Shown: one piece after another, positions 8,816-18,600 of the stretch
Layout: every line of letters begins with the position of its first letter
How positions within the stretch are numbered: the first letter of the stretch is position 1
DNA from: Parvibaculaceae bacterium
Lineage (GTDB): Bacteria > Pseudomonadota > Alphaproteobacteria > Parvibaculales > Parvibaculaceae
Length of the DNA stretch: 64,000 nt
Assembly: GCA_029209985.1 (NCBI GenBank)
Contig: JARGNZ010000012.1
Location: forward strand, 1-64,000
Direction of reading: 5' to 3'
Position numbers and translations under genes: made by a program
Notes under the pieces: model-generated
Database searches by the model: none
The model's input: the letters and a program-made list of their open reading frames with translations, nothing else
Told to the model about the DNA's origin: nothing

Positions 8816-8893
8816 CTGTTCTACCTACTCAATACGCCGCTTTTGGGGTGGTTTTACGCCTGTTTCAGAGTGGCGGACCCGCGTCACCTTATG

Positions 8894-8912
8894 GTAATTG
8901 GTAATCATTATC
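8894..8912. promoter_or_regulatory. Fur box upstream of TonB receptor
   Basis: Compared with the 19-bp Fur consensus GATAATGATAATCATTATC, this stretch matches 15 of 19 positions, including an unbroken TAATCATTATC half. It lies between the divergent AraC gene and the receptor start at 8986, so iron-dependent repression of the receptor, and perhaps of the regulator, is expected. Confidence 0.7.
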
Positions 8913-8985
8913 AACTGCAACGAGTGATGTATTGCGGTGCGCCCGACGGCACAAAGCAGCCAGCACGGGGTTTTACGAGGGTACA

Positions 8986-11103
8986 ATGAAATCCAAGATG
9001 AGTTTTGCGCGGCCAGCATTAGCTGTGTCTGTGATGTTCGGGTCTGCGATGTGCGGATCGGCGATGTGCGGATCAATGGCACTGGCCCAAGAAGCCGGAA
9101 CGCAAGGGGCTGACGTACAGAAAGCTGACGCCGCCCAAACGGTACACGCGGCATCTGCGCCTGAGATGGTGAGGCTAGACGCCATCACCGTGTCTGCTGA
9201 AAAAACAGATCGTCTCCTTAAATATACAGCCTCCAGTGTAGTGGTAACGGACGAAGAGCAGCTCACCGAGCAGGGCATCACGTCTGGGAATGAACTGCTT
9301 GAGCGTATTCCAAACATTGTATCGGTTGAACCGGGGAACGATGCGCCAACGGTGCGCGGGCTAGATGGCACTGGCCCTGCGTCCGGCGCAAACGCCTTTT
9401 TTGCAGGCACACGCCCGCGCTTCAGCTATCAAGTGGATGGTCGCACCTTAGGGTTCAATGAAGCTGTGTTTCAAAACACCAGCGTGTGGGATGTGGAGCA
9501 AGTTGAAATCTATCGCGGTCCCCAAAGCACCCTGCAAGGGCGCAATGCGATTGCGGGAACCATGGCCATTAAAACGGCAGACCCGACGTTTGAGTGGGAG
9601 AGCAAAGCGCGCGCCATTGGCGGCGGGCAAAACACACGGGTTTTCTCTGGTGTCGTTTCTGGTCCACTGATTGAAGATGTGCTGGCATTCCGGGTGGCGG
9701 CTGACTATCAAAGTCATGAGTCTGATGTTGAATTTACAGCCTATCCCGAAGAGGCAGATCCGGGCCTTTATCGCAACACGACGTTACGGGGCAAGTTGCT
9801 CTTTACCCCAACACCGGATGTGCGTTCGTTACTCACCTTCTCTCATGTGACGGGTCGCTCTCCTCAAGCAGAATATGTGGGCGTGCCTTATTCGGACGGA
9901 AATGCGAAGTTCCCAGAGCAGCCGACATTCTTGTCGCGCAATGGCTCGATAATTTCGGACACGACATGGGACGTTTCTGACCTCCTATCGCTCCAAGCCT
10001 ATCTTGCTTATACAGATTTCCGCACCATCCGGCGCACTCCCGCCGGCACAGGCAACGTGGAAATTACCGGTGATGAAATCGTCTTTGAACCTCGAATTAA
10101 TGTAGGCAATACGGGAGATCAACTATCTGGTTTCCTCGCCGCCTATATTTTCCGCACCGACCAACATGAGACAATCGACTTTTTTGGCGGTGGCCACTAT
10201 GTCGATGAAACAGAAAACAACGCTCTTTATGGGGAGGCGACGTTCAACGCAACAGACGCGATGAGCATCACCCTCGGCGCACGGTATGAAGAGGAAGAAC
10301 GCATTCGCTATGGTGCCGCAGGTCCCTTGGCTTTGAACTTTAATGAAACCTACCGAGAGTTTTTACCGCGTGCGACGGTGACGTACGACCTCAACCCAGC
10401 ATGGACAATCGGCGCGACAGTGGGGCGCGGCTACAACGGCGGCGGCGCAGGCATCACCTTTGCCCCTCCTTTCACCGCCTATACCTACGACCCAGAATAC
10501 GTATGGAACTACGAAGGTTTTGCACGCGCTGAGCTGATGGGAGGCCGTCTCGAATTGACAGGGAACCTATTTTACAACGACTACACAGACCTTCAGATGC
10601 CATTCATCCTTGGGGTGAACTCGACGGTCATTCGCAATGCAGAAAAAGCAACCACCTACGGTTTTGAAGCTGGGGCGCGGTATCTGTTTGCAGAACGCTC
10701 AGAAGTTTACATCAATGCCGGTCTGCTCCAAACCAAAGTCGATCGGTACAATGACCCACTTATTGAAGGCAATGACTTGGCACACTCACCCGCGTTTACA
10801 ACCGACATTGGGTTTTCATGGGCGGTGGATGACAGCTGGGTGATTGCGGGCGATGCGCGCTTCACAGACGCATATTATTCAGATGCAGCAAACTCATCAG
10901 CGCGGGGGAAAATTGACCCCTACGTCGTGGCCAATGCGCAAGTGTCCTACAAAATTGGGGATGCCCGTTTGTTTGTGAATGCAACCAATCTGTTCGACAA
11001 CGATAGCGTTACCAACATTGTTCAAGGCACCACAGCAGCCGATGACTACGCAACGGTGATGCAACCGCGCTTGGTCACAGCCGGTATTGAATTTAATTTC
11101 TAA
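8986..11103 (+). CDS. TonB-dependent receptor, probable ferri-siderophore receptor
   Basis: About 705 aa. A Sec signal peptide runs to about residue 36 (ends MALAQ), and LDAITVSAEKT is a TonB-box-like start of the mature part. A plug domain follows (NELLERIPNIVSVEPG, TVRGLDG, VEIYRGPQSTLQGRNAIAG), then a 22-strand-type barrel ending in Phe (AGIEFNF). The open frame begins at 8932, but the ATG at 8986 is followed at once by the signal peptide and preceded by GAGGG. With the Fur box, AraC regulator and downstream PepSY protein, ferri-siderophore uptake is the likely role. The signal peptide contains a tandem 15-bp duplication (SAMCG twice). Confidence 0.9.
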   Translation: MKSKMSFARPALAVSVMFGSAMCGSAMCGSMALAQEAGTQGADVQKADAAQTVHAASAPEMVRLDAITVSAEKTDRLLKYTASSVVVTDEEQLTEQGITSGNELLERIPNIVSVEPGNDAPTVRGLDGTGPASGANAFFAGTRPRFSYQVDGRTLGFNEAVFQNTSVWDVEQVEIYRGPQSTLQGRNAIAGTMAIKTADPTFEWESKARAIGGGQNTRVFSGVVSGPLIEDVLAFRVAADYQSHESDVEFTAYPEEADPGLYRNTTLRGKLLFTPTPDVRSLLTFSHVTGRSPQAEYVGVPYSDGNAKFPEQPTFLSRNGSIISDTTWDVSDLLSLQAYLAYTDFRTIRRTPAGTGNVEITGDEIVFEPRINVGNTGDQLSGFLAAYIFRTDQHETIDFFGGGHYVDETENNALYGEATFNATDAMSITLGARYEEEERIRYGAAGPLALNFNETYREFLPRATVTYDLNPAWTIGATVGRGYNGGGAGITFAPPFTAYTYDPEYVWNYEGFARAELMGGRLELTGNLFYNDYTDLQMPFILGVNSTVIRNAEKATTYGFEAGARYLFAERSEVYINAGLLQTKVDRYNDPLIEGNDLAHSPAFTTDIGFSWAVDDSWVIAGDARFTDAYYSDAANSSARGKIDPYVVANAQVSYKIGDARLFVNATNLFDNDSVTNIVQGTTAADDYATVMQPRLVTAGIEFNF

Positions 11104-11120
11104 GAAGGACCCCGCAGGTC

Positions 11121-12269
11121 ATGACGCAGCGAACAATCCGTAATTGGAACTTCATCCACAAATGGACAAGCCTCATTTGTACGGTGTTCCTGCTTCTCCT
11201 GTGCGTGACGGGATTGCCTCTTATATTCCATCACGAGATCGACGAGTTGACGCGGGCACCAGAACTCACCCAAGAGGTGCCAACAGGTGCCCGCGCAAAC
11301 TTAAAAGATATTGTCACTCAAGCCAAAGCAGAAGCCCCGGAAGAGTGGGTGATTATGTTTATCGCGTGGGATGATGAAAAACCGATTATTCAAGTCATCG
11401 TTGCCCCCAACATGCAAGCCACCGAAAGCGAGGTTATTATTGTCGCTTTTGATAGCCGAACGGGAAAGCGCCTTGAGGTGCCACCAAGTAATGAAGGAGT
11501 GATGTATTTTCTGCTTGACCTGCACGCAAGCCTGTTGATGGGGTTGCCCGGCATGTTCTTTTTAGGATTTATGGGCGTGCTATTTATGGTGTCCTTGGTG
11601 TCGGGCGTAGTGGTTTACGCACCCTTCATGCGCAAGATTGCCTTTGGCACGGTGCGCAAAACCCGTAGTACCCGGATTAAATGGCTAGACACGCACAACA
11701 TGGTGGGGATCGTCACCCTTGGCTGGTTGACCGTCGTGGGCTTTACCGGGTTTATTATTACGATGTCGACGCCCATTCAAATGATCTGGCGCGCCGACCA
11801 AATGGCAGAACTCACAGCTGACTATCATGACTTAACACCGCCGACACAGCTTGCAACGCCGGATGCCGCGCTGGCCTCCGTGTTGGCAGAAGTGCCAGAT
11901 GCTAAAATCGCTTTCATATCATGGCCCGGAAGCCCTTTAAGTACGCCCTATCATTATCTAGTGGCGATGAGTGGGGACACGCCGCTCACCGAACGCCTCA
12001 TTCAAATGGCTGTGGTGGACGCGACAACAGCAGAGCTGACAGATGTGCGCGACACGCCGTGGTATGTGAAAGGACTTTTCCTTTCTGTGCCGCTTCACTT
12101 TGGTGATTATGGTGGCTTACTGCTCAAAATAATTTGGGCCTTGCTCGATATCGCGGCGATCATTGTACTTGGGTCTGGGGTCTATTTATGGCTTGGCCGT
12201 CGCAGCCCGTCGCGCATAAAAACGTTAAACGACCCAACAGCCCCCTTGGCACTGGAGCCTGCAGAATGA
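11121..12269 (+). CDS. PepSY-associated TM protein, PiuB-like iron-uptake factor
   Basis: The 382-aa inner-membrane protein has about four TM segments: one near residues 12-33, two around 138-165 and 195-220, and one near 340-365. The loops are periplasmic PepSY-type. His residues near helix ends (FHH, THNM, DLHAS) could bind haem or metal. Proteins of this family follow siderophore receptors and are thought to reduce or release iron in the periplasm. Here it starts 17 nt after the receptor with AAGGACC in the gap. It overlaps the next small gene by ATGA, so the three form an operon under the Fur box. Confidence 0.85.
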   Translation: MTQRTIRNWNFIHKWTSLICTVFLLLLCVTGLPLIFHHEIDELTRAPELTQEVPTGARANLKDIVTQAKAEAPEEWVIMFIAWDDEKPIIQVIVAPNMQATESEVIIVAFDSRTGKRLEVPPSNEGVMYFLLDLHASLLMGLPGMFFLGFMGVLFMVSLVSGVVVYAPFMRKIAFGTVRKTRSTRIKWLDTHNMVGIVTLGWLTVVGFTGFIITMSTPIQMIWRADQMAELTADYHDLTPPTQLATPDAALASVLAEVPDAKIAFISWPGSPLSTPYHYLVAMSGDTPLTERLIQMAVVDATTAELTDVRDTPWYVKGLFLSVPLHFGDYGGLLLKIIWALLDIAAIIVLGSGVYLWLGRRSPSRIKTLNDPTAPLALEPAE

Positions 12270-12454
12270 AGCGCTCATCAACTGTTCAAAGCGGCTGGCA
12301 AATTTTCCGCTGGCCTCTCGTCTTAGGGATTGCCAACCTCATCGGCCTAGGCTGCGCCCTCGTCGGCAACGGCTGGCTCGACGCCCTCTCATGGGCCTGC
12401 CTCGGCGGTGCGGCTATATTGTGCGCTGTGCTTTATGTGAGAGCCCCTCAATAA
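12266..12454 (+). CDS. Small two-helix membrane protein in iron-uptake operon
   Basis: A 62-aa protein translationally coupled to the PepSY gene by an ATGA overlap (ATG 12266-12268, stop 12267-12269). A basic N-terminus is followed by two hydrophobic helices (LVLGIANLIGLGCALVG and ALSWACLGGAAILCAVLYV) joined by a short loop. Similar tiny proteins follow PepSY genes in iron operons. A role as a partner subunit of the PepSY protein is inferred. I know no characterised homologue. Confidence 0.7.
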   Translation: MKRSSTVQSGWQIFRWPLVLGIANLIGLGCALVGNGWLDALSWACLGGAAILCAVLYVRAPQ

Positions 12455-12530
12455 ACACACGTCCCTTTTTCCATCTCCCGTGATACGGTTGACGGCGTAT
12501 TCGTGCAATCGGCACGAAAGGCAGCGGGGG

Positions 12531-13358
12531 ATGAGGATGACGGGCCTTGAGATTTTAATGGGAGTGGGTGGGGGGCTTGTGTTGGCTCTTGCCGGTGGAT
12601 TGTTTTGGTTGGATCGGCAGTTTGAAGAGCCGTCGGCTAAGCGGGTGGTGTCTGTTGCGGGGGCGCTGGGGGCGAAGTCTGTGCTGGCGGTTTTTGCGCA
12701 TCCAGATGATGAGCAACTCATTGCTGGGCTGCTTATTCGGGCGGTGCAAAAAGATGGGGCGGTCACGCGCATGATTACGGCAACAAAGGGAGAAGCGGGA
12801 ACGCCGTTGCCGCAGATTAGCCGTTTGGAAGAGCTGGGTACAATACGTCATGCTGAAGTGCTCAAGAACGGTTATGCATTAGGAATCCATGAACAGCTTG
12901 TGTGGGACTATCCCGACGGGGGATTGGTGGACCAAGATTTTGAAATCTTGGTGGCGCGTGTACAGGATCAAATCAAGGCATGGCACGCAGATCTCATCAT
13001 CAGCTTTTGGCCCGCCAGCGGGTTTTCAGACCATCAAGACCATAAGACAATTGGGGCGGCCACGGTGGAGGCGGTGAAACGTATGCGGGCGATAGACCCT
13101 GACACGGCACCCAAAGCGATTGCGTATATATTAGCGCCCTGCGCCATGATGCAACGCTTAGGCGGGGCGTTGGGTAAACGAGTGGTGGCCAATCAACCAG
13201 CCCCCACCCACGCCATGCCGGGGGAAGGTTGGGCGAAAATTAGAGGATGGGACAATCACGCCTCGCAGAAAGGCTATGTGCAAAAGACATATGGTATGCC
13301 CCCATCTCTCATCCATCGGTTGTATGACAAAGAGCATTATTACGTCGAAGAGTTTTAG
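12531..13358 (+). CDS. PIG-L/LmbE-family deacetylase, membrane-anchored
   Basis: The roughly 275-aa protein has one N-terminal TM helix (EILMGVGGGLVLALAGGLFW) and then a PIG-L (LmbE) domain. FAHPDDE is the zinc and catalytic motif, and FSDHQDHKT supplies the third zinc His. The family removes N-acetyl groups from sugar-type substrates such as GlcNAc-PI or bacillithiol and mycothiol precursors. The TM helix suggests it works at the inner membrane. Start choice is ambiguous: ATG at 12531 or 12537 both sit behind a G-rich stretch, while the frame opens at 12480. Substrate unknown. Confidence 0.83.
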   Translation: MRMTGLEILMGVGGGLVLALAGGLFWLDRQFEEPSAKRVVSVAGALGAKSVLAVFAHPDDEQLIAGLLIRAVQKDGAVTRMITATKGEAGTPLPQISRLEELGTIRHAEVLKNGYALGIHEQLVWDYPDGGLVDQDFEILVARVQDQIKAWHADLIISFWPASGFSDHQDHKTIGAATVEAVKRMRAIDPDTAPKAIAYILAPCAMMQRLGGALGKRVVANQPAPTHAMPGEGWAKIRGWDNHASQKGYVQKTYGMPPSLIHRLYDKEHYYVEEF

Positions 13359-13404
13359 GCGAGGGTGAGCGTAGATAAAGGGAACTCAAAGAACCCAAAG
13401 AATG

Positions 13405-13435
13405 AAGGCCCCCGCATTAGACGTGCGGGGGCCTT
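13405..13435. terminator. Bidirectional terminator hairpin
   Basis: A perfect 12-bp stem (AAGGCCCCCGCA with TGCGGGGGCCTT) with a 7-nt loop lies between the converging PIG-L and glutathione transferase genes. It can serve both strands, although the T-tract is short. Confidence 0.8.
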
Positions 13436-13485
13436 GGATATTGGGGCAAACAGTGCGTTTGATTAATGCAGTCGATTGACGGGTG

Positions 13486-14361
13486 TTATGCGTCGCTAGA
13501 GACTTTGTCTTGTGTCTTTGTGTCGAAGTCGCTGGCATCGTGGCGTTCGATCAATTGGCTGGACGGCTCGCCCCAGCCGCGATTGACCATCCGGCCCCGT
13601 TGCACCGCTGGGCGCTCGGAAATTTGATCTGTCCAGCGAATGACGTTTTTATATTCGTGGACTTGCAAGAATTCTCCCGCTTCATAGATGAGGCCCTTCA
13701 CCAATGCCCCGTACCAAGGCCATACGGCCATGTCGGCAATGGTATATTCATCCCCGGCAAGATATTCATTGTCCGCAAGCCGACGATCGAGCACGTCGAG
13801 TTGGCGCTTCACTTCCATCGCAAAGCGGTCGATGCAATATTCAATTTTGAAAGGGGCATAGGCGTAGAAATGGCCAAAACCGCCGCCGAGATAAGGGGCG
13901 CTGCCCATTTGCCAGAACAACCAAGACATACACTCAGTGCGTTTGGCAGGGTCTTTGGGGAGAAAGGCATCAAACTTTTCCGCCAGGTGCAGCAGCATGG
14001 CCCCAGATTCAAAAATACGGGTTGGGGTGTCGCCGCTGCGATCCATCATCGCGGGGATTTTTGAGTTTGGATTAATGTCGACAAAGTCGCTGCCAAATTG
14101 ATTGCCTTCACCGATGTTGATCATCCACGCATCATATTCAGCGCCGCTGTGACCCAATGTGAGCAACTCTTCCAGCATGACGGTTACTTTAACGCCATTG
14201 GGTGTGGCAAGGGAGTAGAGTTGGAAAGGATGTTTGCCAACCGGCAGTTCCTTGTCGTGGGTTGCGCCAGCAATCGGGCGGTTAATGGCTGCAAACCGTC
14301 CGCCATTTTCTTTGTTCCACGTCCAAATTTTAGGAGGGGTATATTCTGTGCTGTCAGTCAT
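13486..14361 (-). CDS. yghU: YghU-type glutathione S-transferase / disulfide-bond oxidoreductase
   Basis: About 291 aa. The sequence follows the YghU (Nu-class GST) pattern: an N-terminal extension with YTPPKIWTWNKENGG, a thioredoxin-fold domain around 50-135 with LYSLATPNGVKVTVMLEEL, NPNSKIPAM and RIFESGAML, and a helical domain with SAPYLGGGFGHFYAYAP. Family members bind two glutathiones and reduce disulfides such as 2-hydroxyethyl disulfide. The protein is cytoplasmic. The longest frame begins at 14373 (MGRN); the ATG at 14361 has GGGACG just upstream and is preferred. It stands alone on the minus strand. Confidence 0.9.
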   Translation of the reverse strand: MTDSTEYTPPKIWTWNKENGGRFAAINRPIAGATHDKELPVGKHPFQLYSLATPNGVKVTVMLEELLTLGHSGAEYDAWMINIGEGNQFGSDFVDINPNSKIPAMMDRSGDTPTRIFESGAMLLHLAEKFDAFLPKDPAKRTECMSWLFWQMGSAPYLGGGFGHFYAYAPFKIEYCIDRFAMEVKRQLDVLDRRLADNEYLAGDEYTIADMAVWPWYGALVKGLIYEAGEFLQVHEYKNVIRWTDQISERPAVQRGRMVNRGWGEPSSQLIERHDASDFDTKTQDKVSSDA

Positions 14362-14677
14362 GTTTCGTCCCATCTATGCAATGAATGGCAATATGAGAGT
14401 TAATGTATTGAGGGGCGGACCTATATACAAGGCATGGGGAAAAGCCACGCACACCTAAGTGCCATCTATCCAGCGATTTCGGCCATTTTAGCTTCACGCT
14501 TGCGTTACCCCGCTGGGTGGCGGCGGTCGAGGTGGCGGAAAGACCAAAGCGCGATAAAAGGGCGCATTGGTTCCCCTCGACTTGAAGAGGGCTGTCCTGT
14601 ACCTAGGTTCCAAGAAGACGCTAGGGTAGTTCGTTTACCCAAGGGTTCCCCCCCCCACTATCAAGGAGCGCGATGCA
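14362..14677. other. Divergent intergenic region between yghU and the tautomerase gene
   Basis: About 315 bp with no convincing gene. It must contain two divergent promoters. A nine-C tract at 14648-14656 sits just before the AAGGAG ribosome binding site (14662-14667) of the next gene. No clear palindromic operator was found. Confidence 0.4.
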
Positions 14678-14884
14678 ATGCCCTATGTGAATTTCAAACT
14701 GACCCCTGAAGGGTTGACGCCAGAAAAGAAGAAGAAACTCATGGCGTCAGTGACAGAGCTTCTACAGGTTGAATTGGGTAAAAACCCAGAGACGACCATT
14801 GTGATTATCGAAGAGGTCGAAACCGACAATTGGGGCATTGGGGGACGCAGCGTCACCGACAGGCGTAAAGAGAGCAGCACATGA
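14678..14884 (+). CDS. 4-oxalocrotonate tautomerase-family protein
   Basis: A 68-aa member of the 4-OT family. Pro directly after Met (MPYVNF) would be the catalytic amino-terminal Pro after Met removal. The pattern LTPEKKKKLMASVTELL, then TTIVIIEEV, and NWGIGGRSVTDRR matches the beta-alpha-beta monomer. Members convert enol to keto acids in aromatic meta-cleavage pathways or act on unrelated substrates. AAGGAG precedes the start. The gene overlaps the following transporter gene by ATGA, so they are co-translated. Its link to the meta-cleavage operon 6 kb downstream is only suggestive. Confidence 0.87.
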   Translation: MPYVNFKLTPEGLTPEKKKKLMASVTELLQVELGKNPETTIVIIEEVETDNWGIGGRSVTDRRKESST

Positions 14885-15324
14885 GCCAGTCAGTTTCATA
14901 TGGGCTATTGATGTTGGTGGCCGGCATCGGCATTCCAGTTATGGCGACCCTTAATGCACGCCTTGGTATCGCATACGGAAATGTGGCCATGGCGGCGTCT
15001 ATTCTCTTTTGTGTCGCTTTGGTGTGCAGTGTGGCAACGCTCTTTGTAATGGGCCTGCCCGAAAGTAAAGCCCCCTCGCTGCCTTTTTATTATTATTTGG
15101 GTGGCGTCTTAGTCGCTTTCTATGTGCTGACCATCACCTATGTGGCACCTACATTCGGCGTCGCCAATGCAGTGTTCTTTGTGCTGCTGGGACAGATTAT
15201 CGCCTCTGTTCTAATCGATCACTTTGGCATGTTTGGCATGGCTCAAAACTCCTTGTCGTTTCAGCGTGTGCTGGGGGTTATCTTTATGGTCGTTGGTATT
15301 ATTTTGGCGCGTAAAACCATTTAA
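14881..15324 (+). CDS. DUF606/YdcZ-type small DMT-family transporter
   Basis: A 147-aa protein with five hydrophobic segments covering most of its length (LLMLVAGIGIPVMATLNARL, ILFCVALVCSVATLFVMGL, YYLGGVLVAFYVLTITYVAP, AVFFVLLGQIIASVLIDHFG, VLGVIFMVVGIILA). This is the YdcZ/DUF606 half-size drug/metabolite transporter pattern, which probably works as a dimer. It is translationally coupled to the tautomerase. Substrate unknown; export of a small metabolite is a guess. Confidence 0.83.
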   Translation: MSQSVSYGLLMLVAGIGIPVMATLNARLGIAYGNVAMAASILFCVALVCSVATLFVMGLPESKAPSLPFYYYLGGVLVAFYVLTITYVAPTFGVANAVFFVLLGQIIASVLIDHFGMFGMAQNSLSFQRVLGVIFMVVGIILARKTI

Positions 15325-15331
15325 GGAGCGC

Positions 15332-15359
15332 GCCCCATCCAACCACTGTTGGGTGGGGC
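15332..15359 (+). terminator. Strong hairpin after the YdcZ-type gene
   Basis: GCCCCATCCAAC (15332-15343) pairs with GTTGGGTGGGGC (15348-15359), 12 bp with one G.U and a 4-nt loop, starting 8 nt after the stop codon. There is no good T-run behind it, so it may work as a Rho-assisted end or RNA stabiliser. Confidence 0.6.
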
Positions 15360-15668
15360 CAACCCTCTAAATGCCCGCCAGAAACGGGCAAACTTCCCAC
15401 TTAATCGGTCCCATTGAGCGAAGTCCCAGCTTTTGCAATTAGCAAAAGTCCCTGAGAATCTGGGGCTTTACCCGCCCCATTGTGCAAAACGCGTCATGCA
15501 TTTTTCGCATTTTGCAGGGCGATATTTGTATTTTGCATAGAATCCAAATGGCACCTTCCTTTTTCCAAATATAAAAGGCCGGATTTCCGCCTTTCTGGTT
15601 AATAGGCGCACTGGTCTGTTCCCTGCATTTCCTGACAGAAATTCTCAAGTCGGTAATAGGATTTCATA
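15360..15668 (+). promoter_or_regulatory. Structured leader region upstream of hybrid kinase gene
   Basis: The gap has several hairpins: TGCCCG/CGGGCA (15372-15390) and CTTTTGC/GCAAAAG (15430-15448). The second is enclosed by CCCAG (15425-15429) with CTGGG (15460-15464). TGGGGC (15461-15466) can instead pair with GCCCCA (15474-15479), excluding the outer stem. TTTTGCA or its complement recurs at 15431, 15483, 15510 and 15531. No ORF is convincing. It holds the kinase promoter and may be a long 5' leader or encode a small RNA; neither is proven. Confidence 0.4.
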
Positions 15669-18600
15669 ATGGCGGATATTTCTCAGGGGGCCGGTATCTC
15701 CTCCAACGGGCACCCCACGGCGGAAGCCGTGTTGTCCACGCTTGTGGACGGCGTCGCGTACTATGATGAGGACGCTCATTTTGTTTTCTGCAATCCTCGA
15801 TACATGGAATTGCTCCGCTTAGACCCTGCCTTTTTGAAAGCCGGCGTTGAATGGCAGGTCGTGGCGCAGAGGCTGCAAGATGCCTGTGCCACACAGTCTC
15901 CCGATATGCCGACAGAACCGCTGCGCGATCAAGGGCCGGTGGAGTATCATTTAGATATTGAAAATTGGCGGCGGTTGGAATGGCGACCGATGCCAGAGGG
16001 CGGGTTTCTTGAAATATGTACGGATATTTCTGACTTAAAACGTCGCGAAAATTTATTACAGCGCCACGAGACGGTCATTCAAACCACGGAGAAATTGGCG
16101 CATTTGGGTTATTTTGTCATGAACCCGGAAACCCTCGAAACAACTTATATGTCGCCGGGTATTTTAGAGATCGCCCCGTCATTGGAGCCGGAGGAAGGCA
16201 AGGTCTCCTATGGCTCATTGATCGACCGAGTGCATCCAGACGACAAAGAAGAAGTGGCCTCAAAAACGATGGATGCGGTGCTCAATGGCAGCTCTATTAA
16301 ACTGGAATTTCGTGCGTTGACGCAGACCGGTGATATTCAACACTTGTGGCTTTCAAATGCAGAGATTTTCGACACTGATTTAGCACGCACCGTGCGCGTT
16401 GGCCTGGTGCAAGATATTACCGAGCGGGTCAAAAGAGAAGCTGAAGGTCGGGAGCACGAAGCTTTGCTCCGGGCGGTCACCGATACGGCCCTTGATTGTG
16501 TGGTGACCGTCGAGGCCACAGGTATTGTGCGAGAGTTCAACCCGGCTGCCGAAGCGACCTTTGGCTATAGCCGTGACCAAGCCATTGGGCAGAACCTAGC
16601 TGACCTGATTATACCGCCGCATTTGAAGGATGCTTACACTGCTGGCTTGTTGCCCTATCTCGATTCAGGGCGTCATGTGGCGCTGCAACGTCGAGTTGAG
16701 GTGACCGCGCAGAATGTTCAGGGAAAATTATTTCCGATAGAGGTGGCGTTCACGCCGGTCAGTGTGAATGGGCAACGTTTTTTTACGGTCTATCTTCGCG
16801 ATATTTCGGCACAGGTGAGCGCGCAGAGGTCGCTGGAAAAGAGTGCTAAAAACTTAAAGGTTGCTCAACGCATCGCAGCGGTGGGCAGTTGGGAGCTAGG
16901 GCGAGGCCGCAAAAGGTGTACGTGGTCTGACGAACTTTACACCATCTACGGCATGAAAAAGGGAACCGTTGAACCATCTAAAGAATTGATGTTGTCTTTG
17001 CTTCCTTTGGATGCACGCCAAGGTGTTGCAGATCGCATACAGCGCCACATCGACCAAGGAAAGCCTTTTGAGGTGAACCACACAATTGTGCGTCAAACCG
17101 GAGAGATGCGTTACGTATGTATCCGGGGGGAACCTCAGTTGGCACGAGATGGGACCATCACGAAATACGCTGGGACCATTCAGGACCAAACCGATTTACG
17201 GCTATCGCAAGAAGAATTGCGGGTGGCCAAAGAGGAAGCGGAAGCCGCTTCAGAAGCAAAGTCTGATTTTCTGGCAATGATGAGCCATGAAATAAGAACG
17301 CCCCTAAACGGCGTGTTGGGCACTTTACGTGTGCTCGAACAGTCCTCCTTAGATGAAGACCAGCGTTCGCTTGTGCATCTTGCAACCACAAGTGGTGAAA
17401 CGTTGAACCTTATCCTGTCAGACGCGCTCGATTTCGCAAAAATTGAGGCAGGTCGATTGGAGTTGGAAGCAACCCCCTTCCGACCCAGTCTTTTGATCTC
17501 AGACATTGCAGAATTTTGGCGGCCTGTGGTGGAAACTAAGGGACTTGCATTTGACGTGACAGTACAACCGGGGCTGCCTGATGTGGTCATCGGCGATACA
17601 GGCCGGATTCGCCAGATTCTCAACAATCTACTGTCAAACGCCGCCAAGTTCACCGATATTGGCAGTATCAATGTGACCCTCGCTGCGGAGAAAAAAAACG
17701 GAGGAGAAAGCTTTTTGTCCCTCTCTGTGAAGGATACCGGGCAAGGCATCTCGGATGAAGATAAGTCCAGCGTGTTTTTGGAATTTCGCCAGCTTGGCCA
17801 TCATGACCAAGAGCGTCGGGGGGGCACAGGCCTTGGCCTCGCCATATGTCGCAAGCTTGCGGAGATGATGGGCGGAAATGTTTCCTTTCAAAGTACGCCG
17901 GGAGAGGGCAGTCTATTCAAATGCGTTGTGCCATTAAAAACAGGGAACAATGAGATGCTGCCCGTCGAGAGTGAGAACACGGCTCACAATCTCAAACAAC
18001 TGACCACACGTCAGGGGGGGGCTCCTACTATTTTGGTTGTGGAGGACAACGGCACAAACCAGCTTATTGCCTCGCGGTTGTTGATGAATATGGGCTGCCA
18101 AGTTGATTGTGTGGGAGATGGGCAGCAAGCACTCGAAGCTGTGGCACGGCGAGAATATGATGTCATTTTGATGGATATCAACATGCCCGTGATGGGCGGG
18201 TTGGAAGCGACCAAGAGATTGCGCGCCTTGCCTGATATTGGCCCCAAGTTCCGCATCATTGCTTTGACAGCCTATGCCAGAGAAGAAGATGTGCAATCGG
18301 TGAAAGACGCCGGTATGGATGGTTTCACGACCAAACCGATTATTGGCGATCAATTGTATCTTGCGTTGGAAGAGGCGCTCCAAAGCTCCCCGCCACATGT
18401 ACATATGCCAGCCACAAGTGAGCCGTCGCACGCCATCATCCAACGCGAAACATTAGACGAATTGTTGGCCGAATTTTCTCTCGATGTGCAGCAACGTCTT
18501 GTGCAGTCCCTCTGTGTCGATGTAACCAAGGCGGTAAATGGCATTGTGCGAGCGGTGGAGAATAAAGACTTAACTGAAGTTGAACATCGCAGCCATACCC

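Noticed and set aside
13483-14064. 193-aa plus-strand frame within the glutathione transferase gene
   Set aside because: It is the complement of a well-supported YghU-type gene and has no recognisable motif.
15549-15565. Sigma-54 promoter candidate (TGGCAC) upstream of the hybrid kinase
   Set aside because: The -24 part fits, but the -12 GC at the required spacing is replaced by TT.
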